This document shows, piece by piece, positions 15,387-23,691 of a stretch of 46,396 nucleotides of DNA (position 1 is the first letter of the stretch; every line of letters starts with the position of its first letter). The stretch spans positions 100,985-147,380 of the forward strand of contig MHIE01000003.1 in the NCBI GenBank assembly GCA_001817345.1, written 5' to 3'. The DNA is from Candidatus Buchananbacteria bacterium RIFCSPHIGHO2_01_FULL_44_11. GTDB lineage: Bacteria > Patescibacteriota > Patescibacteriia > Buchananbacterales > UBA6539. A model generated the notes under the pieces. It was not told the DNA's origin, searched no databases, and saw nothing but the letters and a program-made list of their open reading frames with translations. The position numbers were made by a program, and so were the translations under genes.

Positions 15387-15568
15387 TTACCTGTCCAGAA
15401 GTCAAGACCAACTTTTTCGGATATCATTGTCATCCTGAGCTGGTCTTGATCCCGATTTGACGTCGTGGATCAAGGATCTCGCCTTGGCGGTGAATTCAAG
15501 ATCCAGATTCCAGCCTCCGCCAGAAGCAGGCAGGCTTTTGCGGCGGCTGGGTTTTTCGGCGTTAAATT

Positions 15569-16288
15569 TTATGGCCAGATAATCAGCTTGATTCCAATCA
15601 CAAAAATCAGAACGGCAATCACTGCTCTAAATTGCTGCTGGGAAATTTTATTGACGACCAGTTTACCGACATAGGCGCCAAGAAGCGACACGGGAATAAA
15701 AATAATAAGGCCATAAGACAATGCCGGCGACAATGATATGCCGCCAGCGATATAGGTTACCACTCGAGTTAAATCAACCATTAAACCGATGGCGCCGGCA
15801 GTGGCAATATAAACCGATTTGGGTAAATCAAAAATTGTCAAAAAAGCGCTGCGAATCGCCCCGCCAATGCCAAACATACCGGCAAAAAATCCGGAAAGCG
15901 AGCCGCCAAGAAGCGCCATACCCAAAGAAGCCGGCACTTTTAATTTTGATTGCAGTAATAAAAACACGGCGTAGGCGGCAAAAAATATGCCCAGCCCTCT
16001 TAAGAGTACGGCATTATCAACATTCAAAGTCACTGAGGCGCCTAGGTAACTGGTGAGTAAGCCCGTTAGACCAAACAAGCCGACTAAACGCCAATTAAGA
16101 CCAGACCGAAACAGGGTCACTTTCCAGACGTTACCAAACCAGTGAATAATGGAAACCAAAAAAATTGCTTCAACCGGCGGCAAAAATAACGCTAAGGCCG
16201 GAATCATAATCGTTGAAGTGCCAAAGCCGGTGACGGTGCCAATCGCGCTGGCAACGATTGTTAAAATGATAATTAAAGATATTTCCAT
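15569..16288 (-). CDS. TauE/SafE-family membrane transporter
   Basis: A 239-aa protein with about eight membrane helices in two related halves, each starting with a GTVTGFG or GMFGIGG-like glycine motif (near residues 15-22 and 135-145), typical of the sulfite exporter TauE/SafE (DUF81) family. Substrates in the family are small anions such as sulfite or sulfoacetate, but the specific one cannot be told. The ATG at 16288 is chosen because TATAAT (16295-16300) ends six bases before it, pointing to a leaderless message; an upstream TTG would place the -10 box inside the gene. Confidence 0.85.
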   Translation of the reverse strand: MEISLIIILTIVASAIGTVTGFGTSTIMIPALALFLPPVEAIFLVSIIHWFGNVWKVTLFRSGLNWRLVGLFGLTGLLTSYLGASVTLNVDNAVLLRGLGIFFAAYAVFLLLQSKLKVPASLGMALLGGSLSGFFAGMFGIGGAIRSAFLTIFDLPKSVYIATAGAIGLMVDLTRVVTYIAGGISLSPALSYGLIIFIPVSLLGAYVGKLVVNKISQQQFRAVIAVLIFVIGIKLIIWP

Positions 16289-16294
16289 AATTAA

Positions 16295-16327
16295 ATTATA
16301 CCACAAAACCGCCCCTACCAGAGGCGG
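16295..16327 (-). promoter_or_regulatory. Terminator hairpin joined to the extended -10 of the TauE/SafE gene
   Basis: On the minus strand a 7-bp stem (16321-16327 with 16309-16315) after the CARDB gene is followed by TTTTG and TGG-TATAAT (16295-16303). The ATG begins six bases further on. Confidence 0.55.
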
Positions 16328-16353
16328 CAGGACTGTACTGAATCAATAAAAAT

Positions 16354-16380
16354 CTATTTCATCGCTAAAATACTGCGCTT
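16354..16380 (-). repeat. 27-bp direct repeat, copy 1 (remnant of an mreB 3' end)
   Basis: Identical over 27 bases to 18697-18723. On the minus strand it reads K-R-S-I-L-A-M-K-stop, the exact end of MreB, five bases after the stop of the CARDB gene. Codons differ from the real mreB end at silent positions. Confidence 0.85.
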
Positions 16381-16385
16381 AATGA

Positions 16386-18659
16386 TTATAACGATCCGAC
16401 TGGAATTTTTCTCAAATCATTATTGGTAATGCCTAGCGACAGAAACCGCATTATTTGATAGGCCGCTTCACCATTTTTGAGATAATACCGCTTGCCGTCG
16501 CTAGGATTAATATACCAAGCTTCACCGCGCGACTGAACCTGAAGTAGAATTTTACCGCGGAGCTGATTAACCAGCCCGGAATCAACCGATATCAACCCAG
16601 CACCCAAGGGGTTGTGGCCGCTCAAAATTTCGCCGCCATCAAGATAAGAGTCACCGTCGGTGTCGGGATTATTCGGATCCGTACCCAGTCCCTCTTCAAG
16701 CTTGTCGGGTAATCCGTCATTGTCGGTATCAACGTCGGCAAAACGTGCTTCAATACCAACTGGTATCTTGGCGAGATCAGCATTAGCGACGCCTAAACCA
16801 AAGGCATTTAAAGCCAGATAGGCAGATTGACCATCTTTGAGATAGAACTTTTTGGCAGTGATTGGGTCAACATACCACGCTTCGCCATTTCCTTGAACCT
16901 GAAGTAGAATGCGACCCTTCAGTCGGTTAGCCAGCGTACTATCAGTTTTAGTTACTAACTGTTTTTCATTGGCAACGAATTGCGTTTCCGAAGTTGATGG
17001 TTGGTAATTAAGTTTAGCAATCCTAGTCTGCAACTGAGATTCATCCAAGCTAGTAGTTTGGTTCGAGGGTGTTTGATAATCATTATCTCCGTTGCCATTT
17101 ACTCCAACAATTGTTCTGGTAGCAATATTATTATCTAAACTTACTTCCTTGCCAGTTGGATCAAAAACTTGAATTTTAACTACATTCTGTCCATTATGGA
17201 AATTCTGGGGTAATAAATTCTCCTTATAACTCACTCCTCGTTCATCGAGAGGTAAACCTTGATCATAAGTAAAGTCACTGCTAATTACATCATTGATATA
17301 TGACACCACCCGGTAGGCAGCGACCGGCGCTCCAACATTCTTAATTGCAGCCGTCACTAATGCTAAATCACTTTTTGATAGATCAATTGTGGCGGGTAGT
17401 TGCATATCTGTAACTGTAAAGTTTGGCCGTTCAGTTTCTTGGTCTCCCACTACAGTAATACTTGCTGATTTGGTATTATTATTTTCGTTACTTTCGTCTA
17501 CTACATTACCAGAATCAACGACGATTTTTATCGTATGGTTTCCGCCGGTCGCTGCCCAGCTGAACTGTGAACAACCAAAACTGACACTCGAATTAGCGGT
17601 CACGGCTGGTTGTTGACAGTTGCCCTTCAGGACATCGTCAACATACCATTGGACATAAAATTCATCTGTAGCAGTTCCACGGTTGGATACTATTGAACTA
17701 AAAGTTATGTTTGTGCCACCACTATACGGCGGATTGGGACTGATGGTTATGTCCTGAGGCGAAAGGTCCGGTTTAGTCATCGAGGAGCTGGCGGTTGTGA
17801 CGGTGATAGTCTTTGATACTGAGTTATTTGTTTCAGAAGATTCATGAACTATACTGTAGGGATTAACGATAAATTTGATTGTGTACATACCGGCGCTAGT
17901 TGGCGTCCAGTTGTTATACACAACGTTTGCTGTACTACCAGAATCAAGTGAAACGCTGTCGCCACTTTTCACTAATGTATTATTTACCAAAAATTGATAG
18001 TCAAATCGCGAGCCGACAGCAGTTGAACTAATATTTTTTACCACGCCAATAATGTTAACCGGGACACCGGCTACATAAGTATCACTGCTCAGATTGATTT
18101 GGTCGGCTTTCAAGTCAGGCAACGATGTAATTGTGAACTGTGGCCCCCATAACATATCATAATTACTTATATTAATAGCGTCACCGGTGTCAACGTTGAC
18201 ACCTTCAATTTTGCTTATTCTCCAACGCGAGGTAATCGGGCTAGAGCCATACGCCTTGATTTTGAGATACAGTTCGCCTGAACTGTAGGGCGTAGTATCA
18301 AAAGATATCTTTGAATCGCCGAAGTCATGCCCAACAAAGCTATAGGTGGTTGAATCAAGACCATAGGCCTTAGAGGCAATAACATTATCGGCCTGGTCGG
18401 TAAGATAAACGGCACTGACAAAATTCTCACCGCTAGACTGTTCTATCCCTATAGAGGTGATTCTAAGATTACTACCGGCAGTATTATAAGAGAATTGTGC
18501 CACTGTTGCAGGAACATTGACATTAAAATGAATGTCCTCGGCAAGAAATAATTCCGAAGCGGTAAAAGTAATATCACCACCTCCGGCTGATGCCGGCATT
18601 GAAACAGTCAATAATAAAGAAGCTGTCATAACAATAATGCCCAAATGTGTCCTTCTCAT
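16386..18659 (-). CDS. Secreted surface protein with CARDB domains and C-terminal LLQVQ repeats
   Basis: A 757-aa exported protein: signal peptide 1-25; an N-terminal beta domain (30-175); three CARDB-type Ig-like adhesion domains (about 181-290, 297-405, 411-520); a low-complexity linker; a first LLQVQ/GEAWYV repeat (576-635); a calcium-binding thrombospondin-3-like stretch (DTDNDGLPD, DTDGDSYLDG; 641-680); and a second LLQVQ/GEAWYI repeat (696-757). The repeats match those ending the 1286-aa protein at 23692-27552 and probably bind the cell envelope. The gene is flanked on both sides by an identical 27-bp copy of an mreB 3' end, so it looks like an inserted unit. Confidence 0.82.
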   Translation of the reverse strand: MRRTHLGIIVMTASLLLTVSMPASAGGGDITFTASELFLAEDIHFNVNVPATVAQFSYNTAGSNLRITSIGIEQSSGENFVSAVYLTDQADNVIASKAYGLDSTTYSFVGHDFGDSKISFDTTPYSSGELYLKIKAYGSSPITSRWRISKIEGVNVDTGDAINISNYDMLWGPQFTITSLPDLKADQINLSSDTYVAGVPVNIIGVVKNISSTAVGSRFDYQFLVNNTLVKSGDSVSLDSGSTANVVYNNWTPTSAGMYTIKFIVNPYSIVHESSETNNSVSKTITVTTASSSMTKPDLSPQDITISPNPPYSGGTNITFSSIVSNRGTATDEFYVQWYVDDVLKGNCQQPAVTANSSVSFGCSQFSWAATGGNHTIKIVVDSGNVVDESNENNNTKSASITVVGDQETERPNFTVTDMQLPATIDLSKSDLALVTAAIKNVGAPVAAYRVVSYINDVISSDFTYDQGLPLDERGVSYKENLLPQNFHNGQNVVKIQVFDPTGKEVSLDNNIATRTIVGVNGNGDNDYQTPSNQTTSLDESQLQTRIAKLNYQPSTSETQFVANEKQLVTKTDSTLANRLKGRILLQVQGNGEAWYVDPITAKKFYLKDGQSAYLALNAFGLGVANADLAKIPVGIEARFADVDTDNDGLPDKLEEGLGTDPNNPDTDGDSYLDGGEILSGHNPLGAGLISVDSGLVNQLRGKILLQVQSRGEAWYINPSDGKRYYLKNGEAAYQIMRFLSLGITNNDLRKIPVGSL

Positions 18660-18696
18660 ATTTATCAGTTAATGTTGGAGAGTAAAACTAAAAAAA

Positions 18697-18731
18697 CTAT
18701 TTCATCGCTAAAATACTGCGCTTGTAGCTTC
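18697..18731 (-). repeat. 27-bp direct repeat, copy 2 (longer remnant of an mreB 3' end)
   Basis: The first 27 bases match 16354-16380 exactly; going further it still reads S-Y before K-R-S-I-L-A-M-K-stop on the minus strand, so ten codons of an mreB end are kept. The real mreB stop is 84 bases away. Confidence 0.85.
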
Positions 18732-18763
18732 CCCCGCCTACGCTAAAGCTTCGGCGGGCAGGC
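18732..18763. repeat. Dispersed GC-rich palindromic repeat, copy 1
   Basis: A 32-base element with CCGCC and GGCGG arms around GCTTC. It matches 39234-39265 at 28 of 32 positions, all differences being transitions. It lies between the real mreB end and the mreB-end remnant. Confidence 0.7.
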
Positions 18764-18780
18764 AGATTTTCCTAAAGAAT

Positions 18781-19788
18781 TTACTTCATTGCTAAAATTG
18801 AGCGTTTGTAGCTTTCTAAATTTTCCAGTGCAATTCCGGTGCCTTTGGCCACACAAAGCAGCGGTTCTTCAGCGACATAGGCGGACACACCGGTGGCACG
18901 GGTGACCAGCTGGTCAACATTACGCAGCTGACTGGAACCGCCTGACATGATAATGCCTTTATCAATAATGTCGGAACTTAATTCCGGCGGCGTTTTATGC
19001 AAAACATCTTTAACCGCGGCCAAGATGCCTTCCAACTCGGTTTGAATGGCTTCAGTCACGTCATCGGACTTAACCGTGATGATCCGTGGCAGGCCGGTGA
19101 TTGAATCGCGACCCCGGACTTCGGTTTGGAGCGGGTCTTCTAGATACATGGCTGAGCCGATTTCAATTTTAATTCTTTCGGCGGTTTTGTCGCCGATAAT
19201 CAGGTTATATTTGCGGCGGATATATTCGGCAATGGCGGTGTCAAACCGGTTACCGCCGATTCGGACTGAAGTGGAAGCGACAATGCCGCCTAAAGAGATG
19301 ACGGCCATTTCCGAAGTGCCACCGCCGATATCAATAATCATGTGGCCGCTGGGCGATCCAATGGGAATATCGGCGCCAATAGCGGCGACAATCGGTTCTT
19401 TAATAATGTAAGCGGCTTTGGCTCCGGCGGCAATGGTCGCGTCAATGACGGCTCGGCGTTCAGTTGAAGTAATGCCGGCGGGAACGGCCACCATCACTTC
19501 CGGCCGAAACAGCCGAACGCCGCCCAAAGCTTTATTGACAAAATAACGCAGCATCGCCGCGGTGGTTTTATAATCGGCGATAACGCCGTCTTTCATCGGC
19601 CGAACGGCAATGATCGTGTCTGGCGTGCGGCCCAGCATTTCTTTGGCTTCAATGCCAACGGCCAGAACCCGCTTGTCCGCGGCCGAAATGGCCACGACCG
19701 AAGGCTCATTAATCACAATCCCCCGCCTGGGAACATAAACCAGGGAGTTGGTTGTGCCAAGGTCAATACCGATTTTTTTGATTAACAT
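18781..19788 (-). CDS. mreB: Rod shape-determining protein MreB
   Basis: A 335-aa bacterial actin of normal length. IGIDLGTTNSLVY (residues 7-19) is the phosphate-1 loop; DIGGGTSEMAV near 160 is phosphate-2; MSGGSSQLRN near 287 is the adenosine motif. MreB polymerises under the membrane and directs side-wall synthesis and cell width. The end reads ESYKRSILAMK; two remnants of the same end, with different silent codons, occur downstream. Two glycosyltransferase genes lie upstream on the same strand; the gap of 94 bases holds only a weak hairpin (TAAGCC/GGCTTA near 19817-19832). Confidence 0.95.
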   Translation of the reverse strand: MLIKKIGIDLGTTNSLVYVPRRGIVINEPSVVAISAADKRVLAVGIEAKEMLGRTPDTIIAVRPMKDGVIADYKTTAAMLRYFVNKALGGVRLFRPEVMVAVPAGITSTERRAVIDATIAAGAKAAYIIKEPIVAAIGADIPIGSPSGHMIIDIGGGTSEMAVISLGGIVASTSVRIGGNRFDTAIAEYIRRKYNLIIGDKTAERIKIEIGSAMYLEDPLQTEVRGRDSITGLPRIITVKSDDVTEAIQTELEGILAAVKDVLHKTPPELSSDIIDKGIIMSGGSSQLRNVDQLVTRATGVSAYVAEEPLLCVAKGTGIALENLESYKRSILAMK

Positions 19789-19882
19789 AATAAAAAGTTA
19801 AAACCCAAAAACTTTTAGCCTTTGGCTTATAAATTTTAAGTTTCTAAAGCAACTACATCTTACTGAAATATACTAACTTTGT

Positions 19883-20752
19883 CTAGCGTTGCTTTGGCAG
19901 TTTAACTCCTAAATATTTAGCAAAATACTTGATGCCCGACTCCAAGTGGATCCGGCCGGCTTTGCTGAAAACACCAAGGATGCCTGAATGTTCGGCTGAC
20001 AGCCGCTGATGATAATGGACCATTTCCACGTCGGCAAAATAATAAACCAAAAAATCCGCTTCCCAAACCCGACGGCAAAAATCCAAATCTTCAAAATACA
20101 TAAAAAATCTTTCATCAAACAGCCCAACTTGGTCTAAAACCGATTTGCGAATTAAAAGGCAAGCACCAAACAGCCAATCCACCGCTTGATTTTTTTCATG
20201 CTGCCAGTCAACCATCAGATAGTGATTCAACCGCCGCTTGGCAAAAGGCAAATTGCCTAAAATTGTCCGGCGGTAGAGCGGCACGAGTAAACTCGGAAAA
20301 CGGCGGCAGGAATACTGAACGCTGCCGTCCGGATTAATCAGCTTCGGACCGATGATGCCGACCCGGGGATTTTGTTGCATAAAGGCCACCATTTTTTCCA
20401 AAACGCCGGGCACGACCGCAATGTCGGGATTAATCACCATGACGTATTCGCCTTTGGCCTGTTTGATGCCCAAATTATTGCCCACGGCAAAACCGCCATT
20501 TTCTTTGGCTTGAATCGTAAGCAATGGCGGCTTGGGCGCCTCAAGCTTAACTAATAAAGAGGAAGTCGTAACTGGCAGTTCTTCAGCCGGAGCAAAAAGT
20601 TTTTTAATCTCGGTCAGGCAGTTGTCGCCGGAATTATTGTCAACCACAATAATCTCGTAGGCCAGCTGGGGTTGAGAAGCCAGGATGCCTTTGACACACT
20701 GCTTCACCATGCCGGTCTGCTTGTAATTGAGAATAACAATTGATAAATCCAT
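19883..20752 (-). CDS. Glycosyltransferase family 2
   Basis: A 289-aa GT-A fold enzyme: SIVILNYKQTGMV at the start, VVDNNSGDN (about 36-44), the NPD acidic motif in MVINPDIAVV (about 106-115) and a later FFMYFEDLDFCRR with the ED pair (about 218-230). There is no membrane helix. It resembles rhamnosyl- and other O-antigen-type transferases, adding a sugar from a nucleotide donor to a surface glycan. It is followed by mreB and preceded by another GT2 gene; the 199-base gap between them contains an AT-rich inverted repeat. Confidence 0.87.
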   Translation of the reverse strand: MDLSIVILNYKQTGMVKQCVKGILASQPQLAYEIIVVDNNSGDNCLTEIKKLFAPAEELPVTTSSLLVKLEAPKPPLLTIQAKENGGFAVGNNLGIKQAKGEYVMVINPDIAVVPGVLEKMVAFMQQNPRVGIIGPKLINPDGSVQYSCRRFPSLLVPLYRRTILGNLPFAKRRLNHYLMVDWQHEKNQAVDWLFGACLLIRKSVLDQVGLFDERFFMYFEDLDFCRRVWEADFLVYYFADVEMVHYHQRLSAEHSGILGVFSKAGRIHLESGIKYFAKYLGVKLPKQR

Positions 20753-20780
20753 AGTGAATATAAATTCGAAATTCTAATAT

Positions 20781-20873
20781 CTAAATTCTAAACAAATCCA
20801 AAATTATAAATTCAAATGTTTTAAATGGTTTTGGATTTTGAGTTTTGGTCATTTGAAATTGTTTAGGATTTAG
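20781..20873. repeat. AT-rich inverted repeat between glycosyltransferase genes
   Basis: The arms CTAAATTCTAAACAA (20781-20795) and 20859-20873 pair at 14 of 15 positions, with further partial pairing (TTCAAATG/CATTTGAA) inside. No gene is seen in this gap. I recall similar AT-rich sequences between genes in related genomes. Confidence 0.5.
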
Positions 20874-20951
20874 GATTTTCCCGCCACCTTTTTAATTTTT
20901 ATTTTAATGAAGGCGGAACCCCACCGAATGGCGGTGGCGTGCTTCGGATTT

Positions 20952-21980
20952 CTATTTAAACCATTTTCTAATATCCTGCGGGCCGACTTTTTTGTGAGCC
21001 ATAATGATTCTTCTCTTGGTTAAAGTATCGGGCAGTTGGGCAAAAAATAGCATCAGACTCCGCCATTGGAACGGCTCAAAAATTAAACTATAAAAAACGA
21101 CTTGCAATTCCCGGACTAACAACCAGGGTAAAGCCAAAAATACATTAAACCATTGCTCGTTTTTCACCAGCGTCAGGTGGTGATTTTTGAAAGAATAAAA
21201 CCGGAGCAGACGCGAAACGGCCCGACGGCTCGCCTTAATTTTCGCCAGGCTGCCGTCGGCATAAGCGGCAAAGTTTCGGCGGTGATAGCAGACGGCTTCG
21301 GGCTGATACCAGTTTTCAAAACCGTAAAGCCGCAGCCGCCAAGCTAAATCAATGTCTTCTTTGTAGGCAAAAAAATTGTTGTCAAAATACTCCTGGCGAA
21401 TCATCACTTCATTCAAAGCGGTTTTGCGGTACAAAACGCAGGCGCCGCTGATGCCAAAAACCTGTTCAAAGCGCTCGTACTGCCCCAAATCTTTTTGGCC
21501 TTCAGCCCGGTCAACAACCCGCCGACTTTTAAAAATCTGTAGACCGGTTGAATCAATGATATTAGATTTTACCACCTGGCGCAAACCGCCTTGATCGTCG
21601 TTATCAATTGCCTCAGTCGTCATTTTCAGAATTTTACCGCCAAAACTGCCGCCGGCCGGGTGATTATCGGCAAACCCAACCAGATTGGCCAAAAACTCCG
21701 GGGTTAAAACCACGTCCGGGTTCATTACCAAAATATACTCACTTTTAGCCAGAAGCAGCCCCTGGTTGTGAGCTTTGGTAAAACCGGCGTTTTTGAAATT
21801 CTGCAAAACGGAAGCGGACGGATAATTCTGCCGGATAAACTCAACTGTGTCGTCGGTGGAATTGTTGTCAACGACCATCAATGAAAAATCGGTGAAAGTC
21901 TGACTCAATAAAGACTCCAAGCAGTCAAAAATATACCGCTCGGAATTCCAGGTGACAATTTGGACGGAAACTCTAGGCAT
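20952..21980 (-). CDS. Glycosyltransferase family 2
   Basis: A 342-aa GT-A enzyme: VSVQIVTWNSERYI, VVDNNSTDDT (36-45), VMNPDVVLTPEFL with the donor-binding acidic residue (about 85-97), a GISGACVLYRK segment and YKEDIDLAWRLRLYGF (about 206-221), where ED is the likely base. The C-terminal part has a hydrophobic stretch (about 275-305) that may touch the membrane. It looks like a rhamnosyltransferase-type enzyme for surface glycans. A hairpin-prone repeat of AGCTTGTAGC (about 22000-22043) lies between it and the upstream GT. Confidence 0.86.
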   Translation of the reverse strand: MPRVSVQIVTWNSERYIFDCLESLLSQTFTDFSLMVVDNNSTDDTVEFIRQNYPSASVLQNFKNAGFTKAHNQGLLLAKSEYILVMNPDVVLTPEFLANLVGFADNHPAGGSFGGKILKMTTEAIDNDDQGGLRQVVKSNIIDSTGLQIFKSRRVVDRAEGQKDLGQYERFEQVFGISGACVLYRKTALNEVMIRQEYFDNNFFAYKEDIDLAWRLRLYGFENWYQPEAVCYHRRNFAAYADGSLAKIKASRRAVSRLLRFYSFKNHHLTLVKNEQWFNVFLALPWLLVRELQVVFYSLIFEPFQWRSLMLFFAQLPDTLTKRRIIMAHKKVGPQDIRKWFK

Positions 21981-22055
21981 AAATTTAGCTTGTAGTTAGT
22001 AGCTTGTAGCTTGTTAGGGAAAAACCTAAAAAGCTACGAGCTAAAAAGCTGATTT

Positions 22056-23561
22056 CTATTTCTTCTCAGTGACCCAAAAGCCGAGGCGGAATCGGCCGCC
22101 CAGCATCAGCCTGGTTTGGGCGTCTGTCGCCGGTAACGCCCCGAATAAAATTAAAGTGGCCGGCACCATCACCCATTGTAGCACCATAATTAAATAACTC
22201 CAGAGGGTTAAATGTTTTGGCCGGGACGGCAGCATCAAAGTGTATAAAACGGCAATAACAATAAAACTAACCATGGCTAGCCGCATTAAAAATGCCAAAA
22301 CATAGGGGGAATTCTGAAACAGAGCGGTCGTCCGGTCAAAGTCGGGGGCAAAAAACAGTGGTAAGTAGCCGCCCAATAAAATTATGATCGGCGCGGTCGC
22401 CCAGGAATAAACGCCCTCGGTCTGATTCCAAAGATAATAAATTTTTTTAATCAGCGGAATGTTGCGGCCGGCGCCGTTTTTAAACCAGAACTGCTTAACC
22501 ATCCAGGGGAAGTGTTCCACGCCCCAGGCCCAGCGCCGCATTTGCTTATATTGGTTTTTCAGGCTCCGCCAAAAATGGCCGATGTCAACGGTATTCATGA
22601 AAACCGGAATATACATCGGCACGGTTTGATAGTCGCCCTGGTAATGAACCAGCCCCTGCAAAAAAATCCGCGAGTCCTCGGTGACGATAGTTTTATCCCA
22701 AAAACCAACCTCGACTAAAGTTTTAAAACTCATGCTGTGAGAAGAAAAAGTGAAAAGCCGTTCCGGCCGAGCCAAATCGGTGAAAAGCCAAAAAGTGGTG
22801 GAACTAGCTACAACCCGGACAATCGGATTTGATTCCCAAACGTTATTGTTGTAAACGGCAATCGGCTGGTAACTGGCATGGGTCGGGTTCGGCTGAGTCA
22901 GATATTTATAAGTTAAGCAGCCGAAGTACTGGGGATGAACGCAGGTATCAATGTCAAAATTAGAAACAATCACTTTGGCGTAATCAAGGCCAAGCTGATC
23001 AATGTAGTGTTGAGCCTGCCGAGCGGCATAATGGGTATTGGAGCCTTTACCCGGCAGTTCATCGGGCAAATCTTGAGGGTGAACGGTGACAATCAGGTTA
23101 AAAAATTTATCAGCGAATTTTTCTTTGATCTGCCTGGCAATGTCCAAAAAATTATCTTTATCCCTTTCTTCTCCGGCTAGGCAAACAATAAACTTTTTTA
23201 AATCGTAGTTGGAATTAATCAAAGCAGTAAAAGGCAATTCAACCACATTCAGCGGTTCGTGAAAGGTGGGTAAAAAAATCAGATGATAATAATCCTGGTA
23301 ATTTTTGTCCAGGGTCTTGAGTTGGGTAAACCAATCGGTTTTGGCGTCACGTTGATAATAACGCCAAGAACTTAACAAATAGACCAGCATATATAAAACC
23401 CGAAGCACCCAATATAAATCAAAGGCAATAATAAAATAAATCGCCCAAAGCGGTTTAACCACCGATAAAACGACTAAACCGATAATTGTCAGCCAAACTA
23501 AAAAGCCGGGAACAATTTCCAACAGGCGAGATTTAATTTTTTCGGTCATAGTCAATGCCAT
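22056..23561 (-). CDS. Membrane glycosyltransferase family 2 (processive-like layout)
   Basis: A 501-aa enzyme with two N-terminal helices (about 14-60), a central GT-A domain and about four C-terminal helices (from about 385). The catalytic features are SNFDIDTCVHP (DxD, near 200), TEDSRIF (ED, near 308) and QYKQMRRWAWG (Q-x-x-RW, near 338-348), the signature of GT2 synthases such as cellulose or hyaluronan synthases, though the spacing is non-standard. It probably makes or extends an envelope polysaccharide. The start may be M1 or M5 (23549). It is the first of three glycosyltransferases on this strand. Confidence 0.8.
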   Translation of the reverse strand: MALTMTEKIKSRLLEIVPGFLVWLTIIGLVVLSVVKPLWAIYFIIAFDLYWVLRVLYMLVYLLSSWRYYQRDAKTDWFTQLKTLDKNYQDYYHLIFLPTFHEPLNVVELPFTALINSNYDLKKFIVCLAGEERDKDNFLDIARQIKEKFADKFFNLIVTVHPQDLPDELPGKGSNTHYAARQAQHYIDQLGLDYAKVIVSNFDIDTCVHPQYFGCLTYKYLTQPNPTHASYQPIAVYNNNVWESNPIVRVVASSTTFWLFTDLARPERLFTFSSHSMSFKTLVEVGFWDKTIVTEDSRIFLQGLVHYQGDYQTVPMYIPVFMNTVDIGHFWRSLKNQYKQMRRWAWGVEHFPWMVKQFWFKNGAGRNIPLIKKIYYLWNQTEGVYSWATAPIIILLGGYLPLFFAPDFDRTTALFQNSPYVLAFLMRLAMVSFIVIAVLYTLMLPSRPKHLTLWSYLIMVLQWVMVPATLILFGALPATDAQTRLMLGGRFRLGFWVTEKK

Positions 23562-23622
23562 TAACGCTTTAATTTAACCAGAAAAACAAGGTTTTGGCAA
23601 TGCCATTATTGTCTTGGCCACT

Positions 23623-23651
23623 AAAAAGCCGAGGCCTTAAAAGCCTCAGCT
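23623..23651 (-). terminator. Terminator of the 1286-aa protein gene
   Basis: On the minus strand a 9-bp stem (AGCTGAGGC with GCCTCGGCT, one G-U pair) followed by TTTTT, 41 bases beyond the gene end. Confidence 0.75.
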
Positions 23652-23691
23652 TGTTTTAACTTTCCAAATTGTTTGGCGCTCGAATTTTTAC

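Noticed and set aside
15516-15545. Third copy of the GC-rich palindromic repeat
   Set aside because: Only short shared words such as GCAGGCAGGC match; the arms do not pair as in the two real copies.
22000-22045. Hairpin of AGCTTGTAGC repeats as a terminator
   Set aside because: It pairs, but no T-tract follows on either strand.
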